The notes below the pieces were generated by a model, which saw only the letters and a list, made by a program, of their open reading frames with translations, was not told the DNA's origin and did not search any database. 64,000 nt of DNA from Adineta vaga (lineage: Eukaryota; Rotifera): the NCBI GenBank assembly GCA_021613535.1, contig CP075494.1:7316001-7380000 (forward strand), written 5' to 3'. Positions 24,691-38,184 of this stretch are shown piece after piece. Position 1 is the stretch's first letter, and each line of letters starts with the position of its first letter. Position numbers and translations under genes: made by a program.

Positions 24691-24805
24691 AACCCAGGTC
24701 GATCAATCCGATACTCGGATCCGATCGGATCCCATGGCGGATTCTATCGGAAACCGATGATCCGACAATATCCTATCGGATTCCTGGTGACGGAATCCAA
24801 TACTA
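24691..24805. repeat. Second ACCCAGGTC-ended repeat, rich in ATCCGAT/ATCGGAT
   Basis: Begins with ACCCAGGTC at 24692-24700, the same end as the element at 22.8 kb, and continues with iterated ATCCGAT/ATCGGAT units, including the perfect palindrome GGATCCGATCGGATCC. No matching GACCTGGGT right end was found, so it is either truncated or of another structure. Its left end coincides with the break of the coiled-coil gene. Confidence 0.5.
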
Positions 24806-24840
24806 AACCGTGATTGGTGAAGAGATAGTGCCTGAAAAAC

Positions 24841-27318
24841 CCTGTATGTTTATAACACGATATAATCTATAGATACCTAAACATGTGATCTATTTTCAAA
24901 TGATTGCACGCAACGAATTCACATGTTAAACATTTGTAAAGATTCTAAAGAAAGAGACGTCACACGATGATATTTAGCTTTGTTGGAATTGTAGAATTTT
25001 CATTCTACCATTTGCCAATAGAGAACACATACTTTCGTTGAGAGATATATAGCACACATTTTTTCATCGACAACCATACTGTCGGTAATACTCATAAATG
25101 TTTTCATTTCCAGTCAAAATAAAACGACTGCGATGGAAATTATCTAAAGAAACAACAATTGAAATTTAAAGCGTAAAGTGACACCAGAATGGAATGATAC
25201 GTTTGATGCGTTTTTCTTGTTGTATACGTCGGTTTATATATCGAAAAATAAAGAGAGGAAACGATCGCGCTGACTGAACCACGAAAAGTAAGAGAAAAAA
25301 AACATAGACCAGAGAACGAAATAGACGGCAATGGTGAATCGCTCATGTTTGTTTGAGACGATAAAGGAAAAATCTTTCGATTTAGGTGTTACGAATTCTA
25401 TTCGATGAATAACTTGCTGCCTTCGTTCTCGAAAAGCATGAGTGATTATGACGAGATTTTCCTCGAAATAGTATCCAGTACTTAATGAAATAGTTCACCA
25501 ATTTTTATCTTTTGCTAAATAATTTGATTGAATCCGTCCAATGAAAATGCTAATAAGATAAATATTTCATAGGTGATGCGATCATTGATCAGATAATAAC
25601 TTTTTTAGACAAGGTGATCTTTTTCATAATGGAATTGTTTATCATCTGAAAAAGCTACCTTGATTTGAATTATGAATTATATTCTATAGAAAGAATTTTT
25701 TATAAAAAAAATAAAATAATCTATTTAATAACAATCACTAATCAGATATGATTTAACTGGATTAATCTAAAGAAAAATCAACATTATAAATATTATATAT
25801 ATGTTTTACTGTAGAAGAATTAAATCTATTCAAAGAAAATTCGAATTGAAAATCCGACAGATCATTTTTCTGTTCATTAAGACAAAATTGAAATGCTGTT
25901 AACATATCAAAGCTAAATTTAAAATCTTTTTTTCGTCGAATTTTCTTTAGAGAATATTTGGTTTTTTAACTTAAAAAACAAACAACAAAGTCTAGATAAT
26001 TAAAAATAATTTTATTTCCTTATACTTATGTATATTACACAAACAAATTCATCGTAAGAGGAAAATTTTTTAGAAGTTAAATGTTCGTTATTCATCTGAT
26101 TCACATGGATCATCATTCATCAAGTGAGACAAAACCAATATTCAAAAGATTATAATAAAATTCTTAGTAAACGTCCGTGTTAATTTAAGATCAAATTTAG
26201 TTTGTATGAACTTACGCGCTCTTTTCTAGAGGGTGTGAGTGTCAGAAAGAGTGTGAGCATACAAATCATTTATAATTCAATAGTCTCATTCACATCTATA
26301 CCACCTTTGTCCATGTCCTCGGCCACCATACAAATCTGTTGATTCGTTTTGTTGTTTTCTTCATGTCATTTGATTATAACTTAATTTTGTAGAGTGAATC
26401 TCTGAATATATCAATGGCTATGTCTCAGCATAGGCTCTCAAGTAATGAATAAAGATTGAATTGAACGTCCTACCGTTGAAGGACGAAAATCATCCATTCT
26501 ATTTATAGTATTCTCTGACAGAAAACCATCCTCATCGATATATACTTTATGCTGAAAGTTTACATGAGCATCTGTAAAACATCAGGATATTCATTTTTAC
26601 AAATAGAAAAGACAATCTATATTCATAATGTTTGCATAGTGTTCGTGCTAAACTTACACATGTAAATAAGAATGAGAATAATCTGATTATATTTAAGTAC
26701 TATCACGAGTTTGAAGAATCTAAGAATACATTATTCTTCTTGTGATAATTAAAATCTGGAAAATTGTGTCTTTTTTTATAGATTAACATATCATACACAA
26801 TTTTGACAAATTTACTTCTAATGAATACGAATCTTCGCTCTTTATTCATACATATCAGCGAAAAATTTATACCCTTTAATATAGTATGTCAATTACACCT
26901 GTAAGTAATAAGAAAAAGAAAAGAAAGAAAAAGGGATGTCTTCGCTTGAATCTTTGCCTGTCTGCCAATAAGTAAGAAAAAGTACTAACTGAACAGTAAT
27001 CATTTGAGCGCTGATAGATGGCGCTAATGAAAAAGTTTAGAAAATCTATTCAAAAACTTTTCACAGTTTTTTCAAAAACAATTTGTTTAGTTTTATAAAA
27101 AAAGATCTTTAACATTAAATTTTACTCTTGTTTTTCATTGGTGTTTGAACATTTGCTCGAATTAACACTCGCTATCATACTTCTATTCTGTTCTTTTCCT
27201 AATGTTCTGAGAACAGGAGGAAAAAAACAATAATTGACAATATAGCAATCAAATACTCCGTTCTATTTCCTTTTCCATATTCCCACTGAAATGTTCAAAA
27301 TTTGAAAGAAAAAACAAA
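24841..27318. other. Gene-poor spacer before SGSM-like gene
   Basis: AT-rich, with no convincing exons on either strand. The 3' part supplies the promoter/5' UTR of the downstream gene. Nothing else recognised. Confidence 0.4.
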
Positions 27319-30300
27319 ATGACTGAATCAAATGAGTCAAATGTTGAGATTGACGGTAAAATTTTTTGACATAATTCCTTACAGAAAAATAAATAAATAT
27401 TTTCTTTATTTTTCAAGAACAAGATCTATTTCGTCAAAAACTCTTATGGAATGTTAAACGAGAAGTAACTTTATTTTTTAGTTTTTCTTTTCATTCAAAT
27501 TCATATTTCATCTAGGTCAAGCAAATGATGGAAGAAGCTGTTATGAAAAAATGTATTCACGAAGAAAATTGCAGTATAACAACCTTTTCAGGTAGAAAAC
27601 TTTTCATTTCATATGTATTTGTCTTATAAATTCGACTGTTTAGGTGCTGTTGAAGCATGTCTTTTACATGGTTTGAAAAGACGTGCAGTCGGTTTATTTA
27701 AAACAAGTACAACAATGGCATTATTACAAAAAATAGCTAAAATTTGTCCATCAGCAGCAGAAGTTGTGAAAATTATTGATACTGATAGTCGTTACAGTGA
27801 AGAATCAACGAATTTATTCAGTTTTTCAAAGTATGATATACATTCGTTTGAGACATAAAACATACAGAATAGTTCTAGAAAGTTGCATTCGAGAGGGAAA
27901 TAGTTGTTAAATGCATCGAAATAATTGATTTCTGGTTTTCTATTCAAAGAAAATTAACTCGTGCTGAAGAGATTCATCGTCAATCAATTCGATCTGCTGT
28001 ATATAATCGTTACTTATGGATTCGTACTGCACTGATTCATCGAACTCTTCACAAAATTGTTGAATATATCGTCAATAATAGTTCGTACGTACATAGCAAA
28101 TTATTCATTCATTTTTATTTCTTCTGAACTTATTTTGCTTTTCTTTTTCTAGAAAATATTACGAACCTTATGCACTTGTTTGTAATTGTGTTCAAGGACC
28201 AATTCTTGCTTCATTACTTGGTACGATAAAACTTTCAAATTTCTTTCTTTTTTTTAAAATATTTTACATCTACCATAGTGGGTCCATGTGCATTGGAATT
28301 TACTGGAGTAAAAACATCTGATCATCTTTGGGCAGATCCACATGCAAATGAACTTGTTCAACGTCATCGAATGCATAGTGGTAATCGAACAACGACTAAT
28401 CCAACAGCAATGATGATCAATGTTAATGATTCACATTCTCCAAAATTTCGACCAAGATTACAAATCAATGTAAGTATCAATGAAATGAATAGAATGAAAA
28501 TCAATTTACATTGATATATTTAGTTAAAACGTCATGCAAGTTCATCAAGTGAAGATACTCAACGAAATAATCGATCTTTATCAATGACAACGAATTCAGC
28601 GAAAGATTATGTTGAATCATTACATCAAAATGCGAAATCACAATTGATTTATGGAAAAAATAATGTTTTTGTTCAACCGGTAAAGTACTTTTATTTATCA
28701 AAAAAATATCAATCTACGCTAGTCGACAGTCTCTTCATTCATTTTGCTAAAAGTACAAAAGGATATAGGTACTTTAGACGAGTAGTTTTATTTGAATTCG
28801 TTACACATTTCTATTTGTTTAGTTTATCTTTGAAGTGTTTTGTTAATTTAGTTTCCTTTTTTCTTTGATTAGATACCAGGTCATGACCCAATTCCTGGGT
28901 ATCTCTCTTTACATTTGACACATAATGGTATGGCATTAAAATGGACACCAAATCAATTAATGAACGGAACAAAATCAATGAAAGAGATTTCTCAAGATAC
29001 AAATTCATTTGATAATAACAATACAACAGATACTGCAAAGCGAACTAGTATTCTTTGGGATTATGCTATATCAGTGAATATGTCTTCAATTGTTTATCTT
29101 CATTGTCATCATCATGGTAAGAGAAAAGACAAGAGACGACGACGACGACTAATGATGATGATAATAATGACTTTCGTTTGTATATTGTAGCTGATGGTGA
29201 TCGTATAGTTCTTGTTGGTCGTGATGGTGTTCAATATCCTCCATTACATATCAAAGATAAAGGTGGACATTTATTAGCATTTTTATCTTGTTTGGAAAGT
29301 GGACTTGCACCGCATGGTCAACTTGATCCACCATTGTGGTTTGAAAAGGAACAAGGTTAGTCGAATCGTCTGAAACGATTAGAAACTATGGTGATAATGT
29401 TCGAATCTATGCAAGAGAATTTTATAAAATGATGAAATTTTTTCTCTACAATATTGATGTCACATACACAAATGATGTATTGTTATGTCATAGTTACTCT
29501 GATTTTGAAATTCTCATTTATAAAATTTACTTCTAAGGAAAACAAAATAATATCCTAATTTATTTTCTAGGCAAAGTTTTTCCAAAAATACATCGTCGAT
29601 CTGAACAATCTGCATTGTCATTAAGTACAAGTGATGATGATACGAATACACAACAAAACAGTGATGTTACAGATGAAGATACGACATCTCCGCACGGAGA
29701 TTATGTTTTTCGAATCATTTTCTTTCCTGATCGTTAGTTAAATGATATTCTGTAGTATCACGCTTTATGGGCTGTATGTTTCTGCTTTTGTTGTTGTTGT
29801 TGTTGTTGCTGTTGTACATGTAGCGTACAAAAAAGGTGTCTATACATACAAGCTATGAATGAACTTATTAAATATTTGTGTTTTATTTTTGATAATTTAG
29901 AGGAAACATTCAATAAAAAAAGTAGTCCAAGTCGGTGGCACTGGCCAATTTCACTAGCATCATCAACAAATTCTCATTCATTTTCTTCTCAATCATCTTT
30001 ATCGCCACCGGTACTTAAACAAGGTCTTAGTACATCATTACCTCCATCACCCATCGATGTATCATTGACTAATTCAGCAGTTTATGTTTCACCGACTACT
30101 GGAATACATAAAAGTCTATCTGTTAGGTAAGAAAACAAACGACTTGAATTTAACTGTGTTTTATTGTCGTGCAAGAAGACTAGAATTTAGTAAATATGTT
30201 CTCATATTTAGAACATCTATGGCTTCGCTTTGCGATACAATGCGTCGTCAAATATTATCTCGTGCATTTTATGGTTGGTTAGCGTATTGCCGTCATTTGA

Positions 30301-32172
30301 AAACAGTTCGTGCTCATTTAACAACACTCGTCTATCCAGTGTCAGTAGGAGTAAATGAACAATTACCATTAAACGTATCGTTAACTGTTGAATCATGGAC
30401 AGAGTTATTTCTTAATCAACAAAAAAATAATTTACCGGTTGATAAAAAACAAATTTATCGAAGAATTTATTCTGGTGGTTGTCATCCATCAATTCGTAAA
30501 CAGGTACAATAAATCTATTGAAAAATTCGAATTTTTCTTCTAAGAAATATTTCTAGGTTTGGCCTTTTCTTTTCTCACATTATTCATTCGACTCTACGAA
30601 TGATGAACGAATAGAAATCGATCAAATAATAACTACACAATATCAAAAATTAACCGAAGAATGGCAAAGTGCCGAAGAAATTGTGACGAATCTTGAAGTT
30701 CAACGTTCGAACTCACTGAAAATTCTAACAACTCAAACTGAATCTTCACCGGTGAAGAATGTTTTTGCAAAAGTACCATTACCAACTTTTGATTCATCAG
30801 ATTGGAAAGAATCCAATGATGTCTTTGATGAAGTATATAAATTCAAAATTAATCTTATATTTTTTTCTAAACTTTCAATAATTTAGGATTTGACAATACA
30901 TACTATTACTATTCCAATTGAAGAAGAAACTGAAGATTCAAGTATGACATCAAATCCCTCAGTACTCATTGCACGTACACGTACAGAATCTGTTATTGAT
31001 CGTTCGTCACCTTATAATATTATTGAAACAAGTACTGATGAAGAAGAAGACGATGATGATGATACTGAAAGTAATAAATCAGTGAAATCTACAGAGAATA
31101 ACCATGAACAACGTATGTCACCAACATCAAGTATTACATCAGGAACAGATGTATACATGGATGCTATCGACGATTTAAAAGATAATCAATCAGGTAAATT
31201 ATTCTTATGTGATAATATACAATAATTTATGGAACGAATTTAGATGGTTCATTAACACCGATATATTACGGATCATTTTCAAAAGACATAATCGATTCAT
31301 TTGCAACAAATATACATCGAATTGATAAAGATGTAGCCAGATGTGACAGAAATTATCCCTATTTTATGAATACAAATAATTTAAAGAAACTACGAAATAT
31401 TATGTGCACGTAAGTTATTTTTGTTGATTGCTTCTTTAATAATTTTCCTTCTTTAGATATGTTTGGGATAATTTATCGACTGGTTATATTCAAGGCATGT
31501 GCGATCTTGTAGCACCATTATTAGTTCTATTTGATGAAGGTTGTCATTTCAATTGAATATTTAAATATAAGTTTCGTGTTTTTTTTGAATTTTAGAAGTG
31601 ATTACTTATAGTTGCTTTTGTCAGGTAATGAAACGTCTTTTACCAAATTTTCCACATGGAACTGGTATGGATGAGAATTTTGGTCATATGCGTTCATTGT
31701 TACAAATTCTCGATTTTGAACTTTATGAACATATACATCGTACAGGTGATTTCACTCATTTCTATTTTTGTTATCGATGGTTTTTACTTGATTTCAAACG
31801 AGGTAAATATCACTTATTGATTTGATGAATTATTTCATATTATATTCTATATAGAGTATGTTTATGATGACATTTTTATGATGTGGGAAGTCATTGCTGC
31901 TGCACGACGTACAATTTCTAGACGATTTGTTTTATTCATTGCTTTAGCAATGATGAAATCATATCGAGATATTATTCTAGATAATCGAATGGATTTTACC
32001 GATATTATCAAATTTTTTAATGGTTCGATTTGTTCATTGAAATTTTCCATATGATTTTCATTTCATTTTTTATTTACATATAGAAATGGCCGAACGACAT
32101 GATGCACAAGAAATTCTTCGTATTGCACGTGAACTTGCATTGGAATTACAAAAATTAATTGATAATAAATAA
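27319..32172 (+). CDS. SGSM: SGSM-like RUN-TBC Rab GTPase-activating protein
   Basis: Small G-protein signalling modulator type protein: an N-terminal RUN domain that binds Rap/Rab proteins, a middle PH-like Rab-binding part, and a C-terminal TBC Rab-GAP domain. The start [13 protein letters not shown] is followed by many short exons. RUN landmarks: [65 protein letters not shown]. Middle: [20 protein letters not shown] and [11 protein letters not shown], then [28 protein letters not shown], an [13 protein letters not shown] segment (IxxDxxR arginine finger), [14 protein letters not shown] (YxQ glutamine finger), [14 protein letters not shown]. Both catalytic fingers are present, so GAP activity is expected. 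Acidic low-complexity linkers lie between. The stop is TAA at 32170. Family certain; SGSM1 versus SGSM2 not resolved. Confidence 0.88.
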
Positions 32173-33778
32173 AATAAATTCGTTGACAAACGGTGAATGT
32201 TTATTGTCTTATATAAAAAAAAGGATAAATTTTCTTTTTTCTGTTGTCTGTTTGTTTCTGATCGTTAATTCTTCTGTTTTCTTTTTCCTTCGTTATAAAT
32301 TTATTTTAAACGTATAAGTCATATAATTATATCTATTAATCTCTCTATTTTTGGACGTTGTTTTCATCTAACAATTTTTTTGTTATATTTATGTGTGTAT
32401 GTAAATGTCTTCATTTATCGTTGTGACTTTTGAAACAAATATTTTATGTTGTTTTATTTAACGTTGTTATTTTAAATTAAATATTACTTATTAAAAGAAA
32501 AAAAAAGAATTTCTTTATATAGATTGTCGTGGAAACATATATATATATATGAGGGAATGTTTTATTTATCTCAATTATACTTTTTGTCATACGATGCATT
32601 TTTAGCAGACAGAAAATTTTGAGCGACCTCTCACGCAAGTAGAGACGTGGCGTCTATTAGTCGATCATCGCATCAATAGATCCAACCAAATTCTGTCAGC
32701 AGATCTATGATGTATGCATGGCATGGCATCGACTATGTTTCGATACAATCAAAAAAAAATTCTCATTTCTATCTTTACGTGAAAATGAATCTCTATCATG
32801 ATCGTCTATGTACTTTTAGCATTCTTTTCTTTTGATTTAAACATCGATTAACTACACTACGTATTTCGTACGTTGTTAATCACAATTTCATCATCTGTTC
32901 TATGTCATGACATAAAAGAAAGTATATACTGTGAGTTATATTACAACGACAAGTAGGGAAAAGGCAATATTTCTACTAAAGAAATATGAGAAATCATAAT
33001 TATAGATACTTGTTGAACCGTCCTTATCATTAAGATTATTGAATAGTAAAAATTAGAAGCTGAACGATAAGCATTAGATTGATGAAAAATATTACTTTCT
33101 ATTCGAGTACGAATATATTGAAAACATGGAGATTGAATGATGTACTTAGGTAATCGAAAAATGTTATAATCATTAGTTAATTAGATGGATTCATTTTGTT
33201 AGCCTCATGGTGTGCATTCTTTAATAAGCATCGAACTACTTTAACACATATATAAGTATGACAGAAGGAACACAAACGTCACTATTAGAATGTGCGTGAT
33301 AGAAGAAAAGAGAAGGCTTCATTAAGTGTGTTTCTATGTCTATTCATTCTAGATTGAAATAAAAGTAATAGATACAATAAATATGTAACTATTTCAAATG
33401 GTTGAACTCTCAGAGAAACAAAGTCAAAGATGTAAGTCAACAAATCAATTTTTTTCAGTTTTAATTATACAAATATATATCTTGACATTTCTGATTTAAT
33501 ATAATAAGTTGTGATGAAAATGAGATAAAAAATTGAAGATAATGATGTAGTTTGCTATTATTCATATATCGACTGAAGAAATGTATCTTTGATGAAGTAA
33601 AAAAGTACTTGAAACCTTTTGGTGCCATAATAGTAAAGTTAATTCATTCTGCTCGGGGATATAAATGCACTCGAACAGCAGAAAAAGTCAATCTGTATAG
33701 CTACACTATAGGCTTTAATAATAGCAAAGATACTGTATTTTTCTTTCTTATAGAAATGAATAATCTTAAGAGATAATA
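32173..33778. other. Intergenic spacer, SGSM to TPST
   Basis: AT-rich 1.6 kb. A short open frame at 33552-33776 runs into the TPST start region but has no recognisable motif. A small (AT)n tract lies near 32535-32550. No other feature. Confidence 0.4.
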
Positions 33779-35034
33779 ATGATATGGTTACCAGTTCGAC
33801 ACCGAGTGGTATTCAATATGTATCAACGATTAATGCGAAATTCTTGTCTCATAATGATTCTTCTCATCATGATTATATTCAGTTTTTCATCATTCTTGTC
33901 GAAGTCGAGATTTTTTTCACGATCATGTCCAACAAAATCCAAAGATATTGAAGAATCTCGACAGAAAGATGATAATATGTCATCATATAAACCAATGCTT
34001 TTTATTGGTGGTATGCCACGAAGTGGTACAACATTAATGCGTGCAATTCTTGATTCTCATCCACTTATTCGATGTGGTGAAGAAACAAGGGTGATACCAA
34101 GAATATTAAGTATGAGAGCTGCATGGAAAAAATCGCCCATAGAATGGAATCGGTAGGATACTTGACTTTGTGAATATATTTTATTCTTTTCTTTGATAAT
34201 AGACTCATGGCTGGTGGTATGACAGAAGGTATTCTTGATTCTGCTGTTCGTGCATTTGTTTACGAAATTTTACTTCGGCATAGTCAATCAGCTGATATTC
34301 TTTGTGATAAAGATCCATTTGTTCTGAAATATGCAACTTATGTTGCATCTATTTTTCCAACTTCGAAATTTCTTCTCTTGATACGTGATGCACGTGCTGT
34401 GATACATTCTGTAATGACACGAAAAGTAACAATAACTGGTTTTAGTTTAACTGATTATCGACAAAATTTAAGGTTATGGAATAAAGGAATTGAAACAATG
34501 TTTCAACAATGTCAACAAATTGGTACAAATCGATGTGTAATGGTCTATTATGAACAACTTGTTCTTCAACCGAAGAAAACAATTGAAAATATATTAAAAT
34601 TTTTAAATGTATCTTGGGTGGATAGTGTTCTTCATCATGAAGAATTGATTGGAAAGAAAATTTCCCTGTCTAAGTAGAGTTTTTTCTTCGTGAATATAAG
34701 AAAAATAACAACAAATCTTCTCCTATTTATTTTTTTGTATAGAACGGAACATTCATCTGATCAAGTGATCAAACCAATCAATCTTGAAGCATTAACAAAA
34801 TGGTTTGACCACATACCGGCTGATGTTAGACGAGAATTGGATACATTAGCACCAATGTTAAAAAAACTTGGCTATGATACACAATCAAATACACCATCGT
34901 ATGGTACTGCTGATCCATTGGTTATAGAAAATATGAATAAATTGAAAGAGAATGCTGAATTTTGGAAAAATAAAGAAAAAGTTTATTCACGTCAGTCACC
35001 TCATAATAACAATCTCTTTGATAAATCGATCTAA
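33779..35034 (+). CDS. TPST: Protein-tyrosine sulfotransferase (Golgi)
   Basis: Transfers sulfate from PAPS to tyrosines of secreted and membrane proteins in the trans-Golgi lumen. Exons 33779-34152, 34203-34673 and 34743-35034. The N-terminus is a type II signal anchor ([18 protein letters not shown]). The 5'-phosphosulfate loop [19 protein letters not shown] comes next, with the [11 protein letters not shown] segment containing the catalytic Glu. Then come [29 protein letters not shown] (3'-phosphate binding), [19 protein letters not shown], and the C-terminal [15 protein letters not shown] and [17 protein letters not shown], all family-typical. The true start may be Met at 33815 or 33833 rather than 33779. 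Complete and apparently functional. Confidence 0.93.
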
Positions 35035-35343
35035 ATTTTGATAGAATATATTGTTTTTCTCGCTTATTGTATGTTACTCATGAAAATGACTATCATCGTT
35101 TTTTGAAAATTGCTTTATCGATAATATTGTACAATGATGTGAAGTTATGCTTTCTGTTATATGCGAAATATTTTCTTCTTTTGTTTATAAAGTTCGATGT
35201 TTTTGACTTTTTATTCTACTCAATGATACCGTAAATAAAATGACATGTTACTATTTTAAGAAAAAGAACAATCATGTTGATCAGATTCTCATTTGTGATC
35301 CTCACCGTTTATTTAATTATTATAGAAATCAGAAAAGAACTCT
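35035..35343. other. Convergent 3' spacer, TPST / CHPF
   Basis: About 310 bp between the 3' ends of two convergent genes. An AATAAA on the plus strand lies near 35234. No gene. Confidence 0.5.
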
Positions 35344-38184
35344 TCATTTTTTATTTTTCGTTTGTTCATCATCAATAACAATCATCGCCAATTGACTGCG
35401 CGATGCGAGACCCTTCTCTCGCTGCATTAAACAACGATTATATTCGATTGCATTCGATTGTAGTGTTGAATCACAATGAATCGGTTGATAGTGAACACGT
35501 AATGATTGATCAGGTGCACGTAAAATATGTATGTCAGTTAATTGAGTGAAAAGATCATGAAGATTGCTGGTTGATAATGAAATATTATGGTATAAAATGA
35601 GCTTTTTCAAAGTGAAATAATCACTCATATAAAGTCCAATTTGATCATATGCATAGGAATTAAACCAACCATTGAATTTATGTAAATCAATTGTCGAATT
35701 ATCGATCAAACGATGTGTACGTGCAATAATTTGTGGATGATATTGATAGAAAGCAATAGGAAAGAAACATTGAGTATTTTCAATGACATTCAATCGACAA
35801 CGAGATGAGAAATCAGAATCAATATCAACATATGGATTTGTAATAAATATTAAAGAGTTCATGCGAAGTTTTGTTTGAAAAAAATCGAGTAAATATATTG
35901 GATGTGAATAATGAGGTATTGATGTTGATGGAAGGAGTATTGTATGATATGTAATGATTAATTTTGGTCGTGTTTCAAGTATTAAATTAATTTCTGAACG
36001 GAGAGTTTCAAACCATTGTTGTGTGTGAGAATATTCTTGTTTTGTTGTCGCAATATGTGTCAGAAGTAGTTCAAATCCATCACAAACTTCATGTTCAAAT
36101 AGAGTTTTATTGGCATGACGAAGAAAACGTATAGCGACCGATTGTTCATTCGAATGAACAGGTAATATTAAAAAAAGTTTGACTTTTTCAGTCACAAATG
36201 GCATTGGAACGATTTCAACTAAACCTACATAAATAGATCATGTATATATCGTCTGTTTTCTTTGATAGTATTATTTACCTAATGGTCTCATTAATTCTGC
36301 ACGTTTCACAAGTTCATTTTTATTTTTATCGGTAAGAATCAAATCAAGAATATAATGTGTACCGCGTGTGGGATCAAATTGACGATAACCATTTTGTAAA
36401 TGTTTAAACTTTAAACTAAATACAAAAAGAAGAAAGTAGATTTTTAACGAATTTCAAAAGAATCTCATTTACTCAGTTCCATATTTCTTCTGAAATTCTT
36501 GTACTGAGTGATCGATCACTTCATGTATATCTTCATAATCATTTTCTACAAAGCAAAAAAAAACAAAACCTAGTTGTGATAATTTAGACATTTTCAAAGT
36601 ACATACGTTTTAATACATTAATCACATCACTATCTGTTTTCAAATACATATGTGATTCATTGAAATAATCCCATCGAAGAACATCGAAACGTGTAGGTGG
36701 TTTAAATGGTGGTGGTACTCCTACTGGCCAAGGAATATTTCCACAACCTTCAGGTGCATAACAAGATAAACTTTCAATTGTTTTCTCATATTTTAGTATT
36801 TCTTCCGTCATTTCATTGATTTCAACTTCATTGAAATAGCTACGAAACAAAAATAAAACATAATTACTTAAAAACAAGTATGATATAGAACTTATACTTT
36901 TGAAGTTTTAACATTGTTTCCATATCATTAATTGGATGCACAGTTAATGATTGATTGAAAGTATCACTTTTTGCTAATTTATGAATACTTGTATCGAATT
37001 CAAAACGATAATCGACATAAGCATGAAATTGATTATTCTAAAAAATAAGTCATTTTATTTTTACATATACAGAATGAAACAAAATACATACACTAGCAGT
37101 ATTTGTGCATGGTAATTTTGCTGTTTTCAAAACACAACGTCCAATATTATCAGTTAAATCTTGTGAATACGCATTTTTTGTACACCAATCAAGTTCATCA
37201 TAGATTTTTCGAAGTACTGTCTACAAACACGCATCATTGGACAAAAAAAAGAACGTTTCTCTCAAAAACAAATCTTTGAACTTACTCCTGAAAGAATAAT
37301 ACCAGATCCAAAATAACAATACACAGCATGAACATCATCGAATGATAGTCCCATGTACAAATCTTGACTGATACTTATATGGCTAAGAAATTCATTCAAC
37401 TAAAACAAAACAAATTTTTCTTTTCTTCTGACAAAAACTTCTTTTCGATTAATTTTACCTTAAAACCACGAATATAAGTATTGTCCGGTACGAGTACAAA
37501 CCAATCATATGTTTTAATTAATTTTTCTGTAAGATATTTTAATACATAGAATGGTTTTAAATATGTTCGTTTATCATGTATAGCGACAACTTGCATTCCT
37601 TTCGGGAAATCTTGCACAACATCATCAATAAAAAACAGAACACGATTAACATGATCTTGTAATGTTTGATTAAGAAACAACGCAAATGTATTCAAATGAT
37701 TCGTTTCAGTTAAAACAGCAACAAGAACTTTTTCACGAATACCGAGCTCATCAGCAATATAACGTGGTCGTGAAATTTTAGGTACAGGTGGTGAACGTGT
37801 TGTTGTTGTCGTTGTAATGTTACTATTGTATGTTGGTTTAATTGGTACTGCTTGTAATGGATGAATTTTTGGTTCATAATCTTTACTTCCATAGTCGACA
37901 AGAGTTATATCAGCAACTGAACGTGCTTGACGATTTAATATTCGAAATGGATCAAATTTGTCACGTAATGAAAAACTTCCATTAAGAATATGAAAATCTG
38001 ACGATGAAGAAAATGTTTCCGATAGAATTGATAATGAACTATCACATATACTCATTAGTGGTACACTGGCAAGACTTAAGAGAAAGCCAAGTGCAAGACC
38101 AACGAGGATTGAGAATATATAACGAGATTTTAAACGTGTACGATGAAAAAGAAGTGAGATTTTCTGACGAGATGAACCAGCCAT
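35344..38184 (-). CDS. CHPF: CHPF-like chondroitin polymerizing factor
   Basis: Golgi type II glycosyltransferase of the chondroitin synthase family, which partners chondroitin synthase in building the GlcA-GalNAc chain. A short basic cytoplasmic tail is followed by the signal anchor YIFSILVGLALGFLLSLASV and a Thr-rich stem. The first, GT31-like domain has LVAVLTETNHLNT, VNRVLFFIDD and VPDNTYIRG. The usual DDD/DxD metal site of active chondroitin synthases is not preserved there, as in CHPF. The linker has NGYRQFDPTRGTHYILDLIL. The GT7-like C-terminal domain has NPYVDIDSDF, SRCRLNVIENTQCFFPIAFY and LHDLF...HILRAPDQSLRVHY, ending MQREKGLASRSQLAMIV, the CHPF-type tail. About eight exons; last exon up to 36204. 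CHPF versus CHPF2 not resolved. Confidence 0.85.

Noticed and set aside
28870-28915. A CCAGGTC...CCTGGGTA pair resembling the repeat ends at 22.8 kb
   Set aside because: It lies inside an SGSM exon and encodes [13 protein letters not shown], with PGYLSLH as expected in the family, so the similarity is chance.
30084-30230. Possible extra N-terminal extension of the SGSM exon through the intron at 30127
   Set aside because: A good donor at 30127 and acceptor before TSMASL give the family-like sequence, so the longer frame is intron read-through.
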